From the NCBI RefSeq assembly GCF_039537965.1, contig NZ_BAABBM010000001.1:1426001-1490000 (forward strand): a DNA stretch of 64,000 nt, in the 5' to 3' direction. Made by a program: the position numbers and the translations under genes. Below the pieces are notes generated by a model. That model was not told where the DNA came from. It saw nothing but the letters and a program-made list of their open reading frames with translations, and searched no databases. Shown piece by piece: positions 47,665 to 56,281 of this stretch. Position 1 is the stretch's first letter. The number at the start of each line of letters is the position of its first letter. The DNA is from Sphingomonas limnosediminicola. GTDB lineage: Bacteria > Pseudomonadota > Alphaproteobacteria > Sphingomonadales > Sphingomonadaceae.

Positions 47665-50143
47665 CCGGCAAGGCTTGGCTCGCCTTGCCCCAGCCTGCAA
47701 GCAGCTTCGATCCCGCGCGCTCGATCAGCTCGTCGGCGTCGCGAATGCTGAAGTGGCCGCCGCTATCGTACCGGTCGAGCTCTTCCCATGCGATGGGTGC
47801 TGACACCGGCGCGCCTTCTCGGGCGCGCGCCGAGTAGGGCATGACCGCCGTGGCGCCGCGCTGATTGCGCAACCAGTCGAGGAAGATGCGGCCCTGCCGT
47901 TGCACCTTGCGGATGTTCGCCGTGAACATCTCCGGCTCGGCCTCGGCGATAGCGCGGCTGAAGCGGTCGGCAAAGCTTTTGACCGTCGGCCAATCTTTCG
48001 ACGCATCTAGCGGAACGACAACGTGGATGCCCTTTCCCCCTGAAAGCAATGGGAAGGTCTTGAGCCCCAGGTCGCCGAGCAGCGCTTTCAGCCGCAGCGC
48101 CGCTTCCTTCACCTTGGCGAAGTCGAGCCCGACGTCGGGATCGAGGTCAAATACCAGCCGGTCGGGATACTCGATCTTGTCAACCTTGCTGCCCCAGCCG
48201 TGGAATTCCACCGTGCCCATTTGCACGCAGGCAAGCAGCCCTTTGATGTCGTCGAAATAGAGATAGTCCTGCATCTCCCCATCCTTTTCCTTGATGGGGA
48301 TGTGCTTCACGTCCGGCCCGAAGGTGCCGCTGTCGTGCTTCTGGAAGAAGCACTTCTTGGCACGGCCCTGGGGACAGCGAATCAAAGTCATCGGCCGACG
48401 TGCGGCGTCGATCATGATGAGCGGGTCGACAGCGGCGTAGTAATTGGCGAGGTCGAGCTTGGTGAGGCCGTCTTCGGGATAGATCACACGCTCGGGGCTG
48501 CTGATCTTGATGCCCAGACTTTCGGCCGTTGGCCGTTCGGACTTTTTCTCCGCCTTCTTCAGGTATTTCGGCGTTTCGACGACCACATCCTTGGCGGGCT
48601 TGTCCTCGCGCAGCCCGATGAAGCTCGGATGGCGAAGAATACCTTCGTTGGTGAATTCGGTGAAGGCAATCTCGGCAACCAGCTTCGGCTCGATGAAGTG
48701 CGCACCCTTGCGGTCTGCGCGCGGCACTTCGACAGGCGCCTTGTCGACCTCGAGCGGTTTCATTCGGCCCATCATTTCTTCGATGAGCTTGCCGCTGAAA
48801 CCGGTGCCGACCTTACCGACATATGTCAGCTTGCGCTTCTCCTTCGCCGCCAGCAGCAGCGCGCGGAAGCCAAGGCGCTTGTCGCTTTCCGACCAGCCGA
48901 CGATCACGAATTCCTGGCGCTGAATGCATTTGACCTTCAACCAGCAGCGCGTGCGCGTGCCGCGATATGGTGCGTCCGCCTTCTTCGAGACAATGCCCTC
49001 GCCGCCCTGCTTGCAGACCTCGTTGAACAGGGCCTCGCCCCGACCGACAACATGGTCGCCGTAGAGGATCGGCGGCGACACGCCCTCGAGCATCGCCGCG
49101 AGCCGCGCCTTGCGTTCGATCTGCGGCAGCTTGCGGATATCCTCTCCCCGATCGACCAACAGGTCGAAAGCGTAGAAGACGAGGTTGGCGCCCTTGGCTT
49201 CCTTCAGCGTCGACTGGAGAAGCTGGAAGCTCGGTTTTCCATTGTCGTCGATCGCGACCGCCTCACCATCGATAAGGCACCCGGCAGGCAGCTTCGCCGC
49301 GGCTTTGACCAGCGTCTTGAACTTGTCGCTCCAGTCCTTGGCATTGCGGGTCCACGCCGTTGCGACGCCGTCGCCGACCGCCAGCAGCAAGCGGTAGCCG
49401 TCGTACTTATACTCGTGGATCCAGCCGTTGCCGGTGGGCACGTCGTCGACGAGCGTCGCCAGCTGCGGCTGTTCGAACGCAGGCGGCGCCGCACTCGCCT
49501 TTCGCTTGCCACGGCCGCCCTTCTGACCGCCGCGGTTGGAGCGCCACACATCCTCGCCCGTCGCAATTTCCGCCATCGTCCGCCCCGTGGTGACGCTCGT
49601 CACGCAATTGTCGACGAGTGCGTTGCCGTCGTCGGGGTCCGCATAATCATCGGTCACCTTTTTCAGCATCCACGGCTCTGCCTTCTCGCCGCGCCGCGGC
49701 TTGAGCCGGAACATCACCCATTCGCCCTTCATGCGATCGCCTTCGAGCGTGAAGTGGAGATGCCCCTCCTCGATCGTCTTGCTCGGGTCCTTGGACAGCT
49801 GGGGGATCCAGCGCCCCTGGTCCCAGAGCATCACCGTCCCGCCGCCATACTCGCCCTTGGGGATCGTGCCCTCGAACGTACCGTAGTCGAGCGGGTGGTC
49901 CTCCGTGCGCATGGCAAGTCGCTTTTCGTCCGGGTCGAGGCTCGGGCCCTTGGGCACTGCCCAGCTCTTGAGGACGCCGTCGAGCTCCAGCCGGAAGTCC
50001 CAGTGCAACCGCGACGCGTCATGCTTCTGGACAACGAAACTGTCGCCCTTGCCCTTCAGCTTCCGCCCACGCGGCTCCTTGGTCTTCGAGAAGTCGCGCT
50101 TGCGATTGTAGGTCTCGATATCGAGCGGAACCTTGCGGGCCAT
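47657..50143 (-). CDS. ligD: ATP-dependent DNA ligase LigD with phosphoesterase and polymerase domains
   Basis: 828-residue NHEJ enzyme. Domain order is PE (about 1-190; HDASRLHWDFRLE with His41/His47/Asp49, EDHPLDY), ATP-dependent ligase (about 225-530; EYKYDGYRL with nucleophile Lys246, IDGEAV, GEGIVSKK) and POL (about 545-828; primase-like metal motif FDLDPD 665-670, GGKGIHVVVP). The order PE-LIG-POL is the Pseudomonas type. Mn-dependent 3' end cleaning, fill-in and sealing at breaks held by Ku. Three bp downstream of ku. Confidence 0.94.
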   Translation of the reverse strand: MARKVPLDIETYNRKRDFSKTKEPRGRKLKGKGDSFVVQKHDASRLHWDFRLELDGVLKSWAVPKGPSLDPDEKRLAMRTEDHPLDYGTFEGTIPKGEYGGGTVMLWDQGRWIPQLSKDPSKTIEEGHLHFTLEGDRMKGEWVMFRLKPRRGEKAEPWMLKKVTDDYADPDDGNALVDNCVTSVTTGRTMAEIATGEDVWRSNRGGQKGGRGKRKASAAPPAFEQPQLATLVDDVPTGNGWIHEYKYDGYRLLLAVGDGVATAWTRNAKDWSDKFKTLVKAAAKLPAGCLIDGEAVAIDDNGKPSFQLLQSTLKEAKGANLVFYAFDLLVDRGEDIRKLPQIERKARLAAMLEGVSPPILYGDHVVGRGEALFNEVCKQGGEGIVSKKADAPYRGTRTRCWLKVKCIQRQEFVIVGWSESDKRLGFRALLLAAKEKRKLTYVGKVGTGFSGKLIEEMMGRMKPLEVDKAPVEVPRADRKGAHFIEPKLVAEIAFTEFTNEGILRHPSFIGLREDKPAKDVVVETPKYLKKAEKKSERPTAESLGIKISSPERVIYPEDGLTKLDLANYYAAVDPLIMIDAARRPMTLIRCPQGRAKKCFFQKHDSGTFGPDVKHIPIKEKDGEMQDYLYFDDIKGLLACVQMGTVEFHGWGSKVDKIEYPDRLVFDLDPDVGLDFAKVKEAALRLKALLGDLGLKTFPLLSGGKGIHVVVPLDASKDWPTVKSFADRFSRAIAEAEPEMFTANIRKVQRQGRIFLDWLRNQRGATAVMPYSARAREGAPVSAPIAWEELDRYDSGGHFSIRDADELIERAGSKLLAGWGKASQALPDA

Positions 50144-50146
50144 GGC

Positions 50147-51055
50147 CTAGCGTTTCCGTCCCCCAACCGCGGCCTTCTTGGCCGGCGCCTTTTTCGGCGC
50201 GTGCCGCGGTGCGGGTTTCCTGGCGGTCGTTTTCTTGGCCGTTCCCTTGTCGTTGGCCGTCTTGTCGTCGCCGAGGCTTTTCTTCAGCGCCGCCATCAGG
50301 TCGATGACGTTCGAACCCTTGGGCGGGCCCTCGTCGGCGTCGGGATCCTGAATGACCTTCTCGCCCTTCTTGCACTGCTTCTCCTCGATCAGCTTGTGCA
50401 GCGCGTCGACGTAGCGATTGTGGAACTCGCTCGGATCGAACTTGCCGGTCTTCCGCTCAATCAGCATCGCCGCCATGTCGAGCAGGTCGGCATCCGGCTC
50501 ATGGTCGCCGATCTCTCGGAAATAAGACTGCGACTTGTTGACCTCGTCTGCGTAACGCAGCGTCTCCAGCAACATGCCGCGCCCGCAAGGCTTGATCGCG
50601 ACCACATATTCCTGGCCCCGCATGGCAAGCTGGCCGACGCCGATCTTCTTCGCCGCCTTCAGCGCGTCACGAAGGACGACATAGGCCTCTTCAGCCAGAT
50701 CGTCGGCAGGCACCACAAAATAGGGCTTGTCGTAATACATGGCGTCGATGTCGTTGGTGTCGACGAACTCGACGAGGTCGAGCGTCTTACGGCTCTCCAG
50801 CTTGACGCTCTCGATCTCCTCGGGGTCGAGCAGGACGTAATGGCCCTTCGACACCTCATAGCCTTTGACGATCTCGTCGCGATCGACCGGCCCGATGCCT
50901 GGCACGACCTTTTCATATTTGATGCGCTTGCCGCTGGGCTCGTGCACCTGATGGAACTGGATCGCCGCCCCACTCTTGGTGGCCGAGTAAAGCTCGACAG
51001 GGATGGACACCAGCGCCAGCCGGATTTGTCCTCGCCAGATCGGTCGCGCAGCCAT
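50147..51055 (-). CDS. ku: Ku protein
   Basis: 302-residue homodimeric end-binding protein of bacterial NHEJ. The core bridge/barrel has WRGQIRLALVSIPVELYSAT, FHQVHEPSGKRIKYEKV and LLDPEEIESVKLESRKTL. The lysine-rich C-terminal tail (KKAPAKKAAVGG) is typical of Ku proteins that bind DNA internally. Recruits the adjacent LigD. Confidence 0.94.
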   Translation of the reverse strand: MAARPIWRGQIRLALVSIPVELYSATKSGAAIQFHQVHEPSGKRIKYEKVVPGIGPVDRDEIVKGYEVSKGHYVLLDPEEIESVKLESRKTLDLVEFVDTNDIDAMYYDKPYFVVPADDLAEEAYVVLRDALKAAKKIGVGQLAMRGQEYVVAIKPCGRGMLLETLRYADEVNKSQSYFREIGDHEPDADLLDMAAMLIERKTGKFDPSEFHNRYVDALHKLIEEKQCKKGEKVIQDPDADEGPPKGSNVIDLMAALKKSLGDDKTANDKGTAKKTTARKPAPRHAPKKAPAKKAAVGGRKR

Positions 51056-51086
51056 GACATTCGCCTCCTCTTGTGGGGCGATTCAA

Positions 51087-51869
51087 TCAATGCGCCGTCG
51101 ACTCGTTCCGTGTCGAGTTTTTGAGTGTGCGCACAAAGGTGGCGACGTCGCCGCCGCGCGAGACAAGGTCGACGATCGCCGAACCGCAGATGACGCCCCT
51201 GGCGCCGGCGTCGAGGGCTGCACGTACGTGCTCCGGCTTTGAGATGCCGAAGCCGAAAACGGGCGCCGGTGCACCGGATCGTTTCAGCCGCTCGACGAGG
51301 CCAACGTCGAATTCACCACCGGCGTGCGTGCCAGTGATGCCGACGCGGCTAACGCAGTAAGTGTAGGCTTTCGAAAGCTGCGCGATCTGATTCAACGTCG
51401 GCTCCGGCGTATTGGCCGCGGCAATCAGGACAGGTTCGACGCCTGCCTGCTCCATTTCCAACGCGAAGCGTTCAGCTTCCAGCGCGGGAACGTCGGCGAT
51501 CAGCAGGCTGTCGGCGCCCGCTTCCGCGGCGTCTCGCATGAAGCCCGCGCGGGCCACGACGAGATTGGCGTAAGTCAGGATACCGACCGGCACGTCGGGA
51601 TGCCGGCTGCGGAATCGCGCGATCAGGTCGAAGCAGTCGCCGACTCGAACGCCTGATGCCAGCGCACGCTGGGCAGCCGCCTGGATGACCGGCCCGTCCG
51701 CGACCGGATCCGAGAATGGAATGCCGACCTCAACCATGTCGGCACCGCCCTCGACCACGGCGTCGAGCAAGCTGGCGCTGGTCTCGAGGCCCGGATCGCC
51801 GAGCATGAGGAATGCTCCGAACGCGCCTTCGTCCCCAAGGCGGTCGAACATCGCAGCATATCGGCTCAT
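51087..51869 (-). CDS. trpA: tryptophan synthase alpha chain
   Basis: TIM-barrel subunit of 260 residues cleaving indole-3-glycerol phosphate to indole. Conserved [18 protein letters not shown] (catalytic acidic residue) and [10 protein letters not shown]. Last gene of the trp operon; overlaps trpB by 4 bp. Confidence 0.95.
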   Translation of the reverse strand: MSRYAAMFDRLGDEGAFGAFLMLGDPGLETSASLLDAVVEGGADMVEVGIPFSDPVADGPVIQAAAQRALASGVRVGDCFDLIARFRSRHPDVPVGILTYANLVVARAGFMRDAAEAGADSLLIADVPALEAERFALEMEQAGVEPVLIAAANTPEPTLNQIAQLSKAYTYCVSRVGITGTHAGGEFDVGLVERLKRSGAPAPVFGFGISKPEHVRAALDAGARGVICGSAIVDLVSRGGDVATFVRTLKNSTRNESTAH

Positions 51870-53026
51870 GCCGAAAGGCCGAGCAGCTGCTGCGCCTGCG
51901 CGACGTCCTTGTCACCGCGCCCGGACAGGCCGACGAGGATCGCGCTTTCGGGCTCAGCCTCGGCAAGCTCCAGGGCATGAGCGAGCGCGTGCGCTGACTC
52001 GAAAGCGCATAGAATGCCCTCTTTCTCGGCCAATGCTGTGAACGCGGCCAGCGCCTCGTCATCGGTGGCACCGACATAGTCCGCCCGGCCGCAGTCCTTC
52101 AGGTACGCATGCTGCGGCCCGACCGCCGGATAGTCGAGGCCCGCGGAAACAGACCAGGTGTCCGTGATCTGCCCGTCGCCGTCTTGCAGAACGTAGGTTT
52201 CGGCGCCGTGGAGGATGCCGGGCGTGCCGCGCAGAAGCGTGGCACCGTGATCGGCGCCGTTGAGACCTTTCCCTGCCGCTTCCACGCCGATGAGCCGAAC
52301 GTCATCGTCGATGAAATCGGCGAACAGGCCGATAGCGTTTGAACCGCCGCCGACACAGGCGATTACGGCGTCAGGCAGACGACCCAACTGCTCGATCATT
52401 TGCGCACGCGCCTCGCGGCCGATGATCCGCTGGAATTCGCGGACCATCGTCGGGAAAGGGTGCGGGCCCGCGGCGGTCCCAAGCAAATAATGCGTGTCGG
52501 CAAAGGTTGCCGACCAATCACGAAGCGCTTCGTTTATGGCGTCCTTCAGCGTGTGCCCGCCGCTTTCGACAGGCACGACCTTCGCGCCCATCAACTCCAT
52601 GCGGAAGACGTTGAGCTGCTGCCGGGCCACGTCTTCGGCGCCCATGTAAATGACCGTTTCGAAGCCCAACAGCGCGCCGACGATGGCGGTGGCCACGCCA
52701 TGCTGACCGGCGCCGGTTTCGGCAATCAGCCGGGTCTTGCCCATGCGCTTTGCGAGCAACCCCTGTCCGAGCACCTGATTCGTTTTGTGCGCGCCGCCGT
52801 GAAGCAGGTCCTCTCGCTTCAAATAGATGTTGCCGGGCAGATTGCGGCAGCGCGTCAGCGGTGTTGGGCGGCCGGCATAATTGGCGAGCAGGCCATTGAG
52901 CTCGGCCACGAACGCCGGATCGCCCTGCGCGTCAAGAAAGGCCGCCTCGAGCTGTTCGAGCGCGGGGACGAGGATTTCGGGAACGTAGCAGCCGCCGAAC
53001 CGGCCGAAGCGACCGCTTAGGCGCAT
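51866..53026 (-). CDS. trpB: tryptophan synthase beta chain
   Basis: 386-residue PLP subunit joining indole with serine. PLP lysine in [11 protein letters not shown] (Lys81), GGGSNAIG phosphate-binding loop, [12 protein letters not shown] at the N-terminus. Start ATG 53026 lies inside the end of trpCF (10-bp overlap), so the products are coupled. Confidence 0.95.
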   Translation of the reverse strand: MRLSGRFGRFGGCYVPEILVPALEQLEAAFLDAQGDPAFVAELNGLLANYAGRPTPLTRCRNLPGNIYLKREDLLHGGAHKTNQVLGQGLLAKRMGKTRLIAETGAGQHGVATAIVGALLGFETVIYMGAEDVARQQLNVFRMELMGAKVVPVESGGHTLKDAINEALRDWSATFADTHYLLGTAAGPHPFPTMVREFQRIIGREARAQMIEQLGRLPDAVIACVGGGSNAIGLFADFIDDDVRLIGVEAAGKGLNGADHGATLLRGTPGILHGAETYVLQDGDGQITDTWSVSAGLDYPAVGPQHAYLKDCGRADYVGATDDEALAAFTALAEKEGILCAFESAHALAHALELAEAEPESAILVGLSGRGDKDVAQAQQLLGLSA

Positions 53027-54408
53027 TCGCGTAATCGCTGGCGACAGTCGGCACGGAGAAAATCGAACAAGCCCTTGATCTTGTCAGCGGACTTGAACCC
53101 GGGCCGCTGGTCGACCGACGAACCGATATCGATTGCGTAGGCGCCGAGCTGCTGCGCGGCCCGCGCATTCTGCGCGCCGATCCCCCCTGCGAGCAAAGCG
53201 CGATCGAGCTCCGGATGATCCTTCACCAGCGACCAGTCGAAGCTGCGTCCACTACCGCCTTCCGCACTGTCGAACACCAGCCGGTCGCCGCCGCGTCTCG
53301 TGAGCGGTTCTCGTCCGACGCTGAGCGCGGTCCATATCTCGCAAGCGCTCGGCAACTCGCGGCGAAGTGCGCGGACATATTCAACGTCCTCATGGCCATG
53401 AAGTTGAACGGCATGGAGGTTCAGCAGCGTCGCAATGTCCGTGACCACGCCAAGGGGAGCATCACGGAAAACGCCAACCGGCAGGATTCCGCTCAGTCTT
53501 GAAGTACCGGCCAGCGGCGCGGCTTCGTCTGCGGTCACGTGGCGAGGGCTGCCGGGAACGAAGACGAAGCCGGCAAATGCCGCCGGCCGGGCGGCGCGCA
53601 TGTCGGCACCGCTGTTCAAACCGCACAATTTGGTGCGCCCGAAGATCAGTTCGCGCGCCGCCTGCGCGGGATCGCTCGCGCGCATTAGCGACGAGCCGAC
53701 CAGGAAGGCGTCCACGCGCGGCGCGAGGCGATCGACGTCGGCCCGCGTGTTGATGCCGGATTCGGACACCAGCACGCGATCCGGTGCCATTGCCGCCAGC
53801 CGCTCCGTCGTCCGCAGATCGATGCTCAGGTCGCGTAGGTCGCGGTTGTTGATGCCGATCAGCGGCGCACGAAGCGCGAGCGCGCGGCGCATCTCGGTCT
53901 CCTCATGCACTTCGACCAGCGCGTCCATGCCAAAACGCCGGGCCTCGGCGATGATCTCCTGCGCATGCTCGTCATCGAGCAATGACAGCATGACGAGCAC
54001 TGCGTCGGCCCCCGCGATACGCGCCTCCACGACCTGCCGGGGGTCCATGAAAAAGTCCTTGGCAAGGATCGGCCCTTCGAACTCGCGACGCGCGGCCGCG
54101 AGATCGTCGACCGACCCGCCGAAGTGTTGCGCGTCGGTGAGTACGCTGAGCGCGTCGGCAACGCCGGCATAACCGCGCGCGATTGCAGCGGAGTTCGCGT
54201 GCGGCCGGATTGCGCCGCCGGACGGAGAGGCTTTCTTGATCTCCAGGATGAAACGGGCGCCGGGCTTTGCGAGCGCCATCAGGAGGCTACGCTCGGTCGG
54301 CTTCGCGCGTAAGCGTAGCGCGTCGATCGACGCACCATTGAACCGCTCGCGCAGCTCAATACGCTTTGCATCGGCGATCTTGCCTAGAACTCCAACCGGT
54401 TCAGCCAC
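53017..54408 (-). CDS. trpCF: fused indole-3-glycerol phosphate synthase / phosphoribosylanthranilate isomerase
   Basis: Bifunctional 463-residue protein. The N-terminal half is [48 protein letters not shown]. The C-terminal half is [50 protein letters not shown]. Two TIM barrels joined without a stop, as in enteric TrpC(F). A GTG at 54408, overlapping trpD's end by 8 bp, is the likely start; the frame runs further upstream but with no homology. Separate trpC and trpF are more usual in alphaproteobacteria. Confidence 0.9.
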   Translation of the reverse strand: MAEPVGVLGKIADAKRIELRERFNGASIDALRLRAKPTERSLLMALAKPGARFILEIKKASPSGGAIRPHANSAAIARGYAGVADALSVLTDAQHFGGSVDDLAAARREFEGPILAKDFFMDPRQVVEARIAGADAVLVMLSLLDDEHAQEIIAEARRFGMDALVEVHEETEMRRALALRAPLIGINNRDLRDLSIDLRTTERLAAMAPDRVLVSESGINTRADVDRLAPRVDAFLVGSSLMRASDPAQAARELIFGRTKLCGLNSGADMRAARPAAFAGFVFVPGSPRHVTADEAAPLAGTSRLSGILPVGVFRDAPLGVVTDIATLLNLHAVQLHGHEDVEYVRALRRELPSACEIWTALSVGREPLTRRGGDRLVFDSAEGGSGRSFDWSLVKDHPELDRALLAGGIGAQNARAAQQLGAYAIDIGSSVDQRPGFKSADKIKGLFDFLRADCRQRLRECA

Positions 54409-55480
54409 GGCTCGCCTCGATATAATTGTCGAGCACCTTACCCGCCTTGCCGGACTGCAACGCTTCACGTGCTTCTCCCGCCGCATCCTTCAACGTCGCC
54501 GCCTTGCCCGCCGTGTGAAGAAGCGCAGCGGTGTTGAGGATGACGATGTCGTTGTCGGCCTGCGTTCCGCGCCCCTCCAGCAAAGCCCGAAGCCGCGCCG
54601 CATTCTCTGCCGCATCGCCGCCAGTCACGACGCTCAGCGGCGCCCGTTCAAGCCCGGCGTCCTCCGGTGTGATCTCAAGTTCGGTAATGGCGCCGTTGGA
54701 CAATCGGAGCGCCCGCGTTTCACCGTGGAGTGCGACCTCATCGAGCCCGGAACCATGGACGACAAGTGCCTCCTCGACCCCGATCGCATCGAGCGTCTGC
54801 GTGATCCGCCGAAGCATCTTCGGATCGGCAACCCCGAGCAATTGAACCGGCGGACGCGCCGGATTTACGCACGGACCGAGGAGGTTCATCACCGTTCGCA
54901 CCGAAAGCTGGCGGCGAACCAGTGCCGCGTGCTTCATGCCCGGATGATAGGCCGGCGCGAAGAGGAAGCAGAAGCCGGTCTGATCGAGAAGCGATCGCGC
55001 CTTGTCGCTCGGAACGTCGATCCGCGCGCCAAGCGCTTCGAGCACGTCCGCCGAGCCGCAGCGTGAGCTGACGCTGCGATTGCCGTGCTTGGCTATTGGC
55101 AAGCCTGCTGCTGCCGCGACGAACGCCGTTGCGGTCGACACATTGATCAGCCCCGATCCGTCGCCGCCCGTGCCGCAGCAATCGGCGTAGAGATAATCCG
55201 GCCGCTCGAACGGCTCGGCAGCCGCGAACAAGGCATGCGCGGCCCCGATCATTTCGTCGGCCGTTTCGCCCTTCATCCGAAGCGCGATCAGCATGCCGGC
55301 GATTTCGGCGGGTTCAAGGCGCCCGAGGACCAGCCGCTCGAAGAGATGCTCGGCATCTTCCGCCGGCAGGTCCTCGCCGGACAGGAGCTTGGGCAAGGGA
55401 TTCGGAACCGGAATGTCGACCGGGACAGCCGAACCGTGAGGAGGGGCAACCTCCTTCCGAAGAGTCAAACCTTGGGACAT
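54401..55480 (-). CDS. trpD: anthranilate phosphoribosyltransferase
   Basis: 359-residue second enzyme of the pathway. It has the PRPP-binding loop CCGTGGDGS, NVSTATAFVAAAAG and KHGNRSVSSRCGSADVLE, then PAYHPGMK. The first ~28 residues are a low-similarity extension, but ATG 55480 has AGGTGA seven bases upstream. First structural gene after the leader and hairpin. No trpE or trpG is present in this operon. Confidence 0.95.
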   Translation of the reverse strand: MSQGLTLRKEVAPPHGSAVPVDIPVPNPLPKLLSGEDLPAEDAEHLFERLVLGRLEPAEIAGMLIALRMKGETADEMIGAAHALFAAAEPFERPDYLYADCCGTGGDGSGLINVSTATAFVAAAAGLPIAKHGNRSVSSRCGSADVLEALGARIDVPSDKARSLLDQTGFCFLFAPAYHPGMKHAALVRRQLSVRTVMNLLGPCVNPARPPVQLLGVADPKMLRRITQTLDAIGVEEALVVHGSGLDEVALHGETRALRLSNGAITELEITPEDAGLERAPLSVVTGGDAAENAARLRALLEGRGTQADNDIVILNTAALLHTAGKAATLKDAAGEAREALQSGKAGKVLDNYIEASRG

Positions 55481-55497
55481 GAAATTTCACCTGAAAC

Positions 55498-55520
55498 AAA
55501 AAAGCCCGCCAGTGGCGGGC
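55498..55520 (-). terminator. attenuator-type intrinsic terminator upstream of trpD
   Basis: On the minus strand GCCCGCC-ACT-GGCGGGC (55520-55504) forms a 7-bp GC stem, directly followed by six T (55503-55498). It lies 30 bp after the leader peptide stop and 17 bp before the trpD ATG, so its formation would stop transcription before the structural genes. Confidence 0.85.
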
Positions 55521-55549
55521 GGGCAGTCGATGATCGTTTGGCTAATCGA

Positions 55550-55636
55550 TCAGTCGCGCCATCGCGCCGCAAAGGTCGATCCACGCCACCAGAGGTGAAC
55601 GGTCGAGGTTGCAGCGATGGCGTTCAGGTACGTCAT
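55550..55636 (-). CDS. trpL: trp operon leader peptide
   Basis: 28-codon reading frame from ATG 55636 to TGA 55550-55552. The peptide begins MTYLNAI and carries tandem Trp codons (16-17, in HLWWRG), with a third Trp at 26 (RWRD at the end). Three tryptophans in 28 residues, a stop 30 bp before a terminator hairpin and trpD beyond are the signature of a ribosome-mediated attenuator: stalling at UGG-UGG when charged tRNA-Trp is scarce would favour read-through. No strong Shine-Dalgarno is visible. A GTG 11 codons upstream is also in frame. Confidence 0.75.
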   Translation of the reverse strand: MTYLNAIAATSTVHLWWRGSTFAARWRD

Positions 55637-55645
55637 GCGAATCGC

Positions 55646-55718
55646 TTGGTACGGCAGTGGCTTGCGCACGGTCAACCCGGCTAATCGGTTGACGCGTTCG
55701 GCCATGCGATGGCAATGG
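55646..55718. promoter_or_regulatory. divergent promoter region between trpL and tRNA-Gly
   Basis: Two TTGAC -35-like boxes face away from each other: TTGACC on the minus strand (55675-55670) and TTGACG on the plus strand (55689-55694). They form the perfect inverted repeat GTCAACC/GGTTGAC (55671-55677 and 55687-55693). The -10 regions are weak (GTACCA for trpL, GCAATG for the tRNA), so assignments are tentative. Confidence 0.35.
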
Positions 55719-55729
55719 CCGCTTCACGA

Positions 55730-55803
55730 GCGGGTGTAGCTCAATGGTAGAGCAGAAGCCTTCCAAGCTTACGACGAGGGTTCGATTCCCTTCACCCGCT
55801 CCA
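55730..55803 (+). tRNA. tRNA-Gly(TCC), CCA encoded
   Basis: Cloverleaf by eye: acceptor GCGGGTG/CACCCGC with T discriminator, D loop GCTCAATGGTAGAGC, anticodon loop CTTCCAA (TCC at 55762-55764), T arm GAGGGTTCGATTCCCTT, then encoded CCA. An A/T-poor hairpin (55801-55809 with 55819-55827) follows it. Confidence 0.95.
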
Positions 55804-55900
55804 CTTCAACCATTTGGTTTGAAGTGGAGCGCGCCGGATAAGTGACATGCCGGGGGCATGTTGCCCGGCGGCGACTTGGCACCGCGTTTCATGGAGCGCG

Positions 55901-55930
55901 TTGACACAGCAATTGAGCGCCGCCATGTGG
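55901..55930 (+). promoter_or_regulatory. possible promoter for tRNA-Tyr
   Basis: TTGACA at 55901-55906 followed after 17-18 bp by CATGTGG, a poor -10. Start site would be ~50 bp before the tRNA. Confidence 0.35.
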
Positions 55931-55989
55931 CGCGCCTGCCGTAGCCACGCTCGCCCATCCAGCGGATGGTTTGTGCGTGGCAACCTCGT

Positions 55990-56076
55990 GGAGAGGTGGC
56001 CGAGTGGTTAAAGGCAGCAGACTGTAAATCTGCCCGACGTTGTCGTACGCTGGTTCGAATCCAGCCCTCTCCACCA
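55990..56076 (+). tRNA. tRNA-Tyr(GTA), CCA encoded
   Basis: Class II tRNA with long variable arm: acceptor GGAGAGG/CCTCTCC, anticodon GTA at 56024-56026 in the loop of GCAGACTGTAAATCTGC, variable arm CCGACGTTGTCGTACG, T loop GGTTCGAATCC, discriminator A, then encoded CCA. Confidence 0.95.
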
Positions 56077-56109
56077 TCCCTCTGTCATCCGGAAGCGTCG
56101 GCGAGCGGA

Positions 56110-56123
56110 CTAACCTTGGTTAG
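56110..56123. repeat. short inverted repeat CTAACC-TT-GGTTAG
   Basis: Perfect 6-bp arms around TT, in the 205-bp gap between tRNA-Tyr and the LuxR-type gene. Could be an operator for that regulator; nothing else is seen in the gap. Confidence 0.35.
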
Positions 56124-56281
56124 GACGCCGCGTGTTACTGACATGAGTGCAACTGAAATTGCCGAAAATCCGCAGAAAACTGGCTATCCTGTGAGGATTG
56201 GCATAATGTCCCCGACGGACTCGTTGCTCGGGGAGTACCGCTATGTTTCGCGGGGGCTTAGCTTTAAAGGAGGCGGGGGTC

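Noticed and set aside
48200..51124. 974-residue open frame on the plus strand opposite ligD and ku
   Set aside because: It is the antisense shadow of two well-supported genes in high-GC DNA; the product is low-complexity Arg/Leu/Asp-rich with no motif.
55542..55766. 74-residue minus-strand open frame over the trp leader
   Set aside because: It runs through the tRNA-Gly gene on the opposite strand and has no Trp pair; the 28-codon frame in another phase fits a leader far better.
55804..55989. Further tRNA or small RNA between tRNA-Gly and tRNA-Tyr
   Set aside because: Only a hairpin overlapping the CCA end of tRNA-Gly and a TTGACA box are seen; no second cloverleaf could be built.
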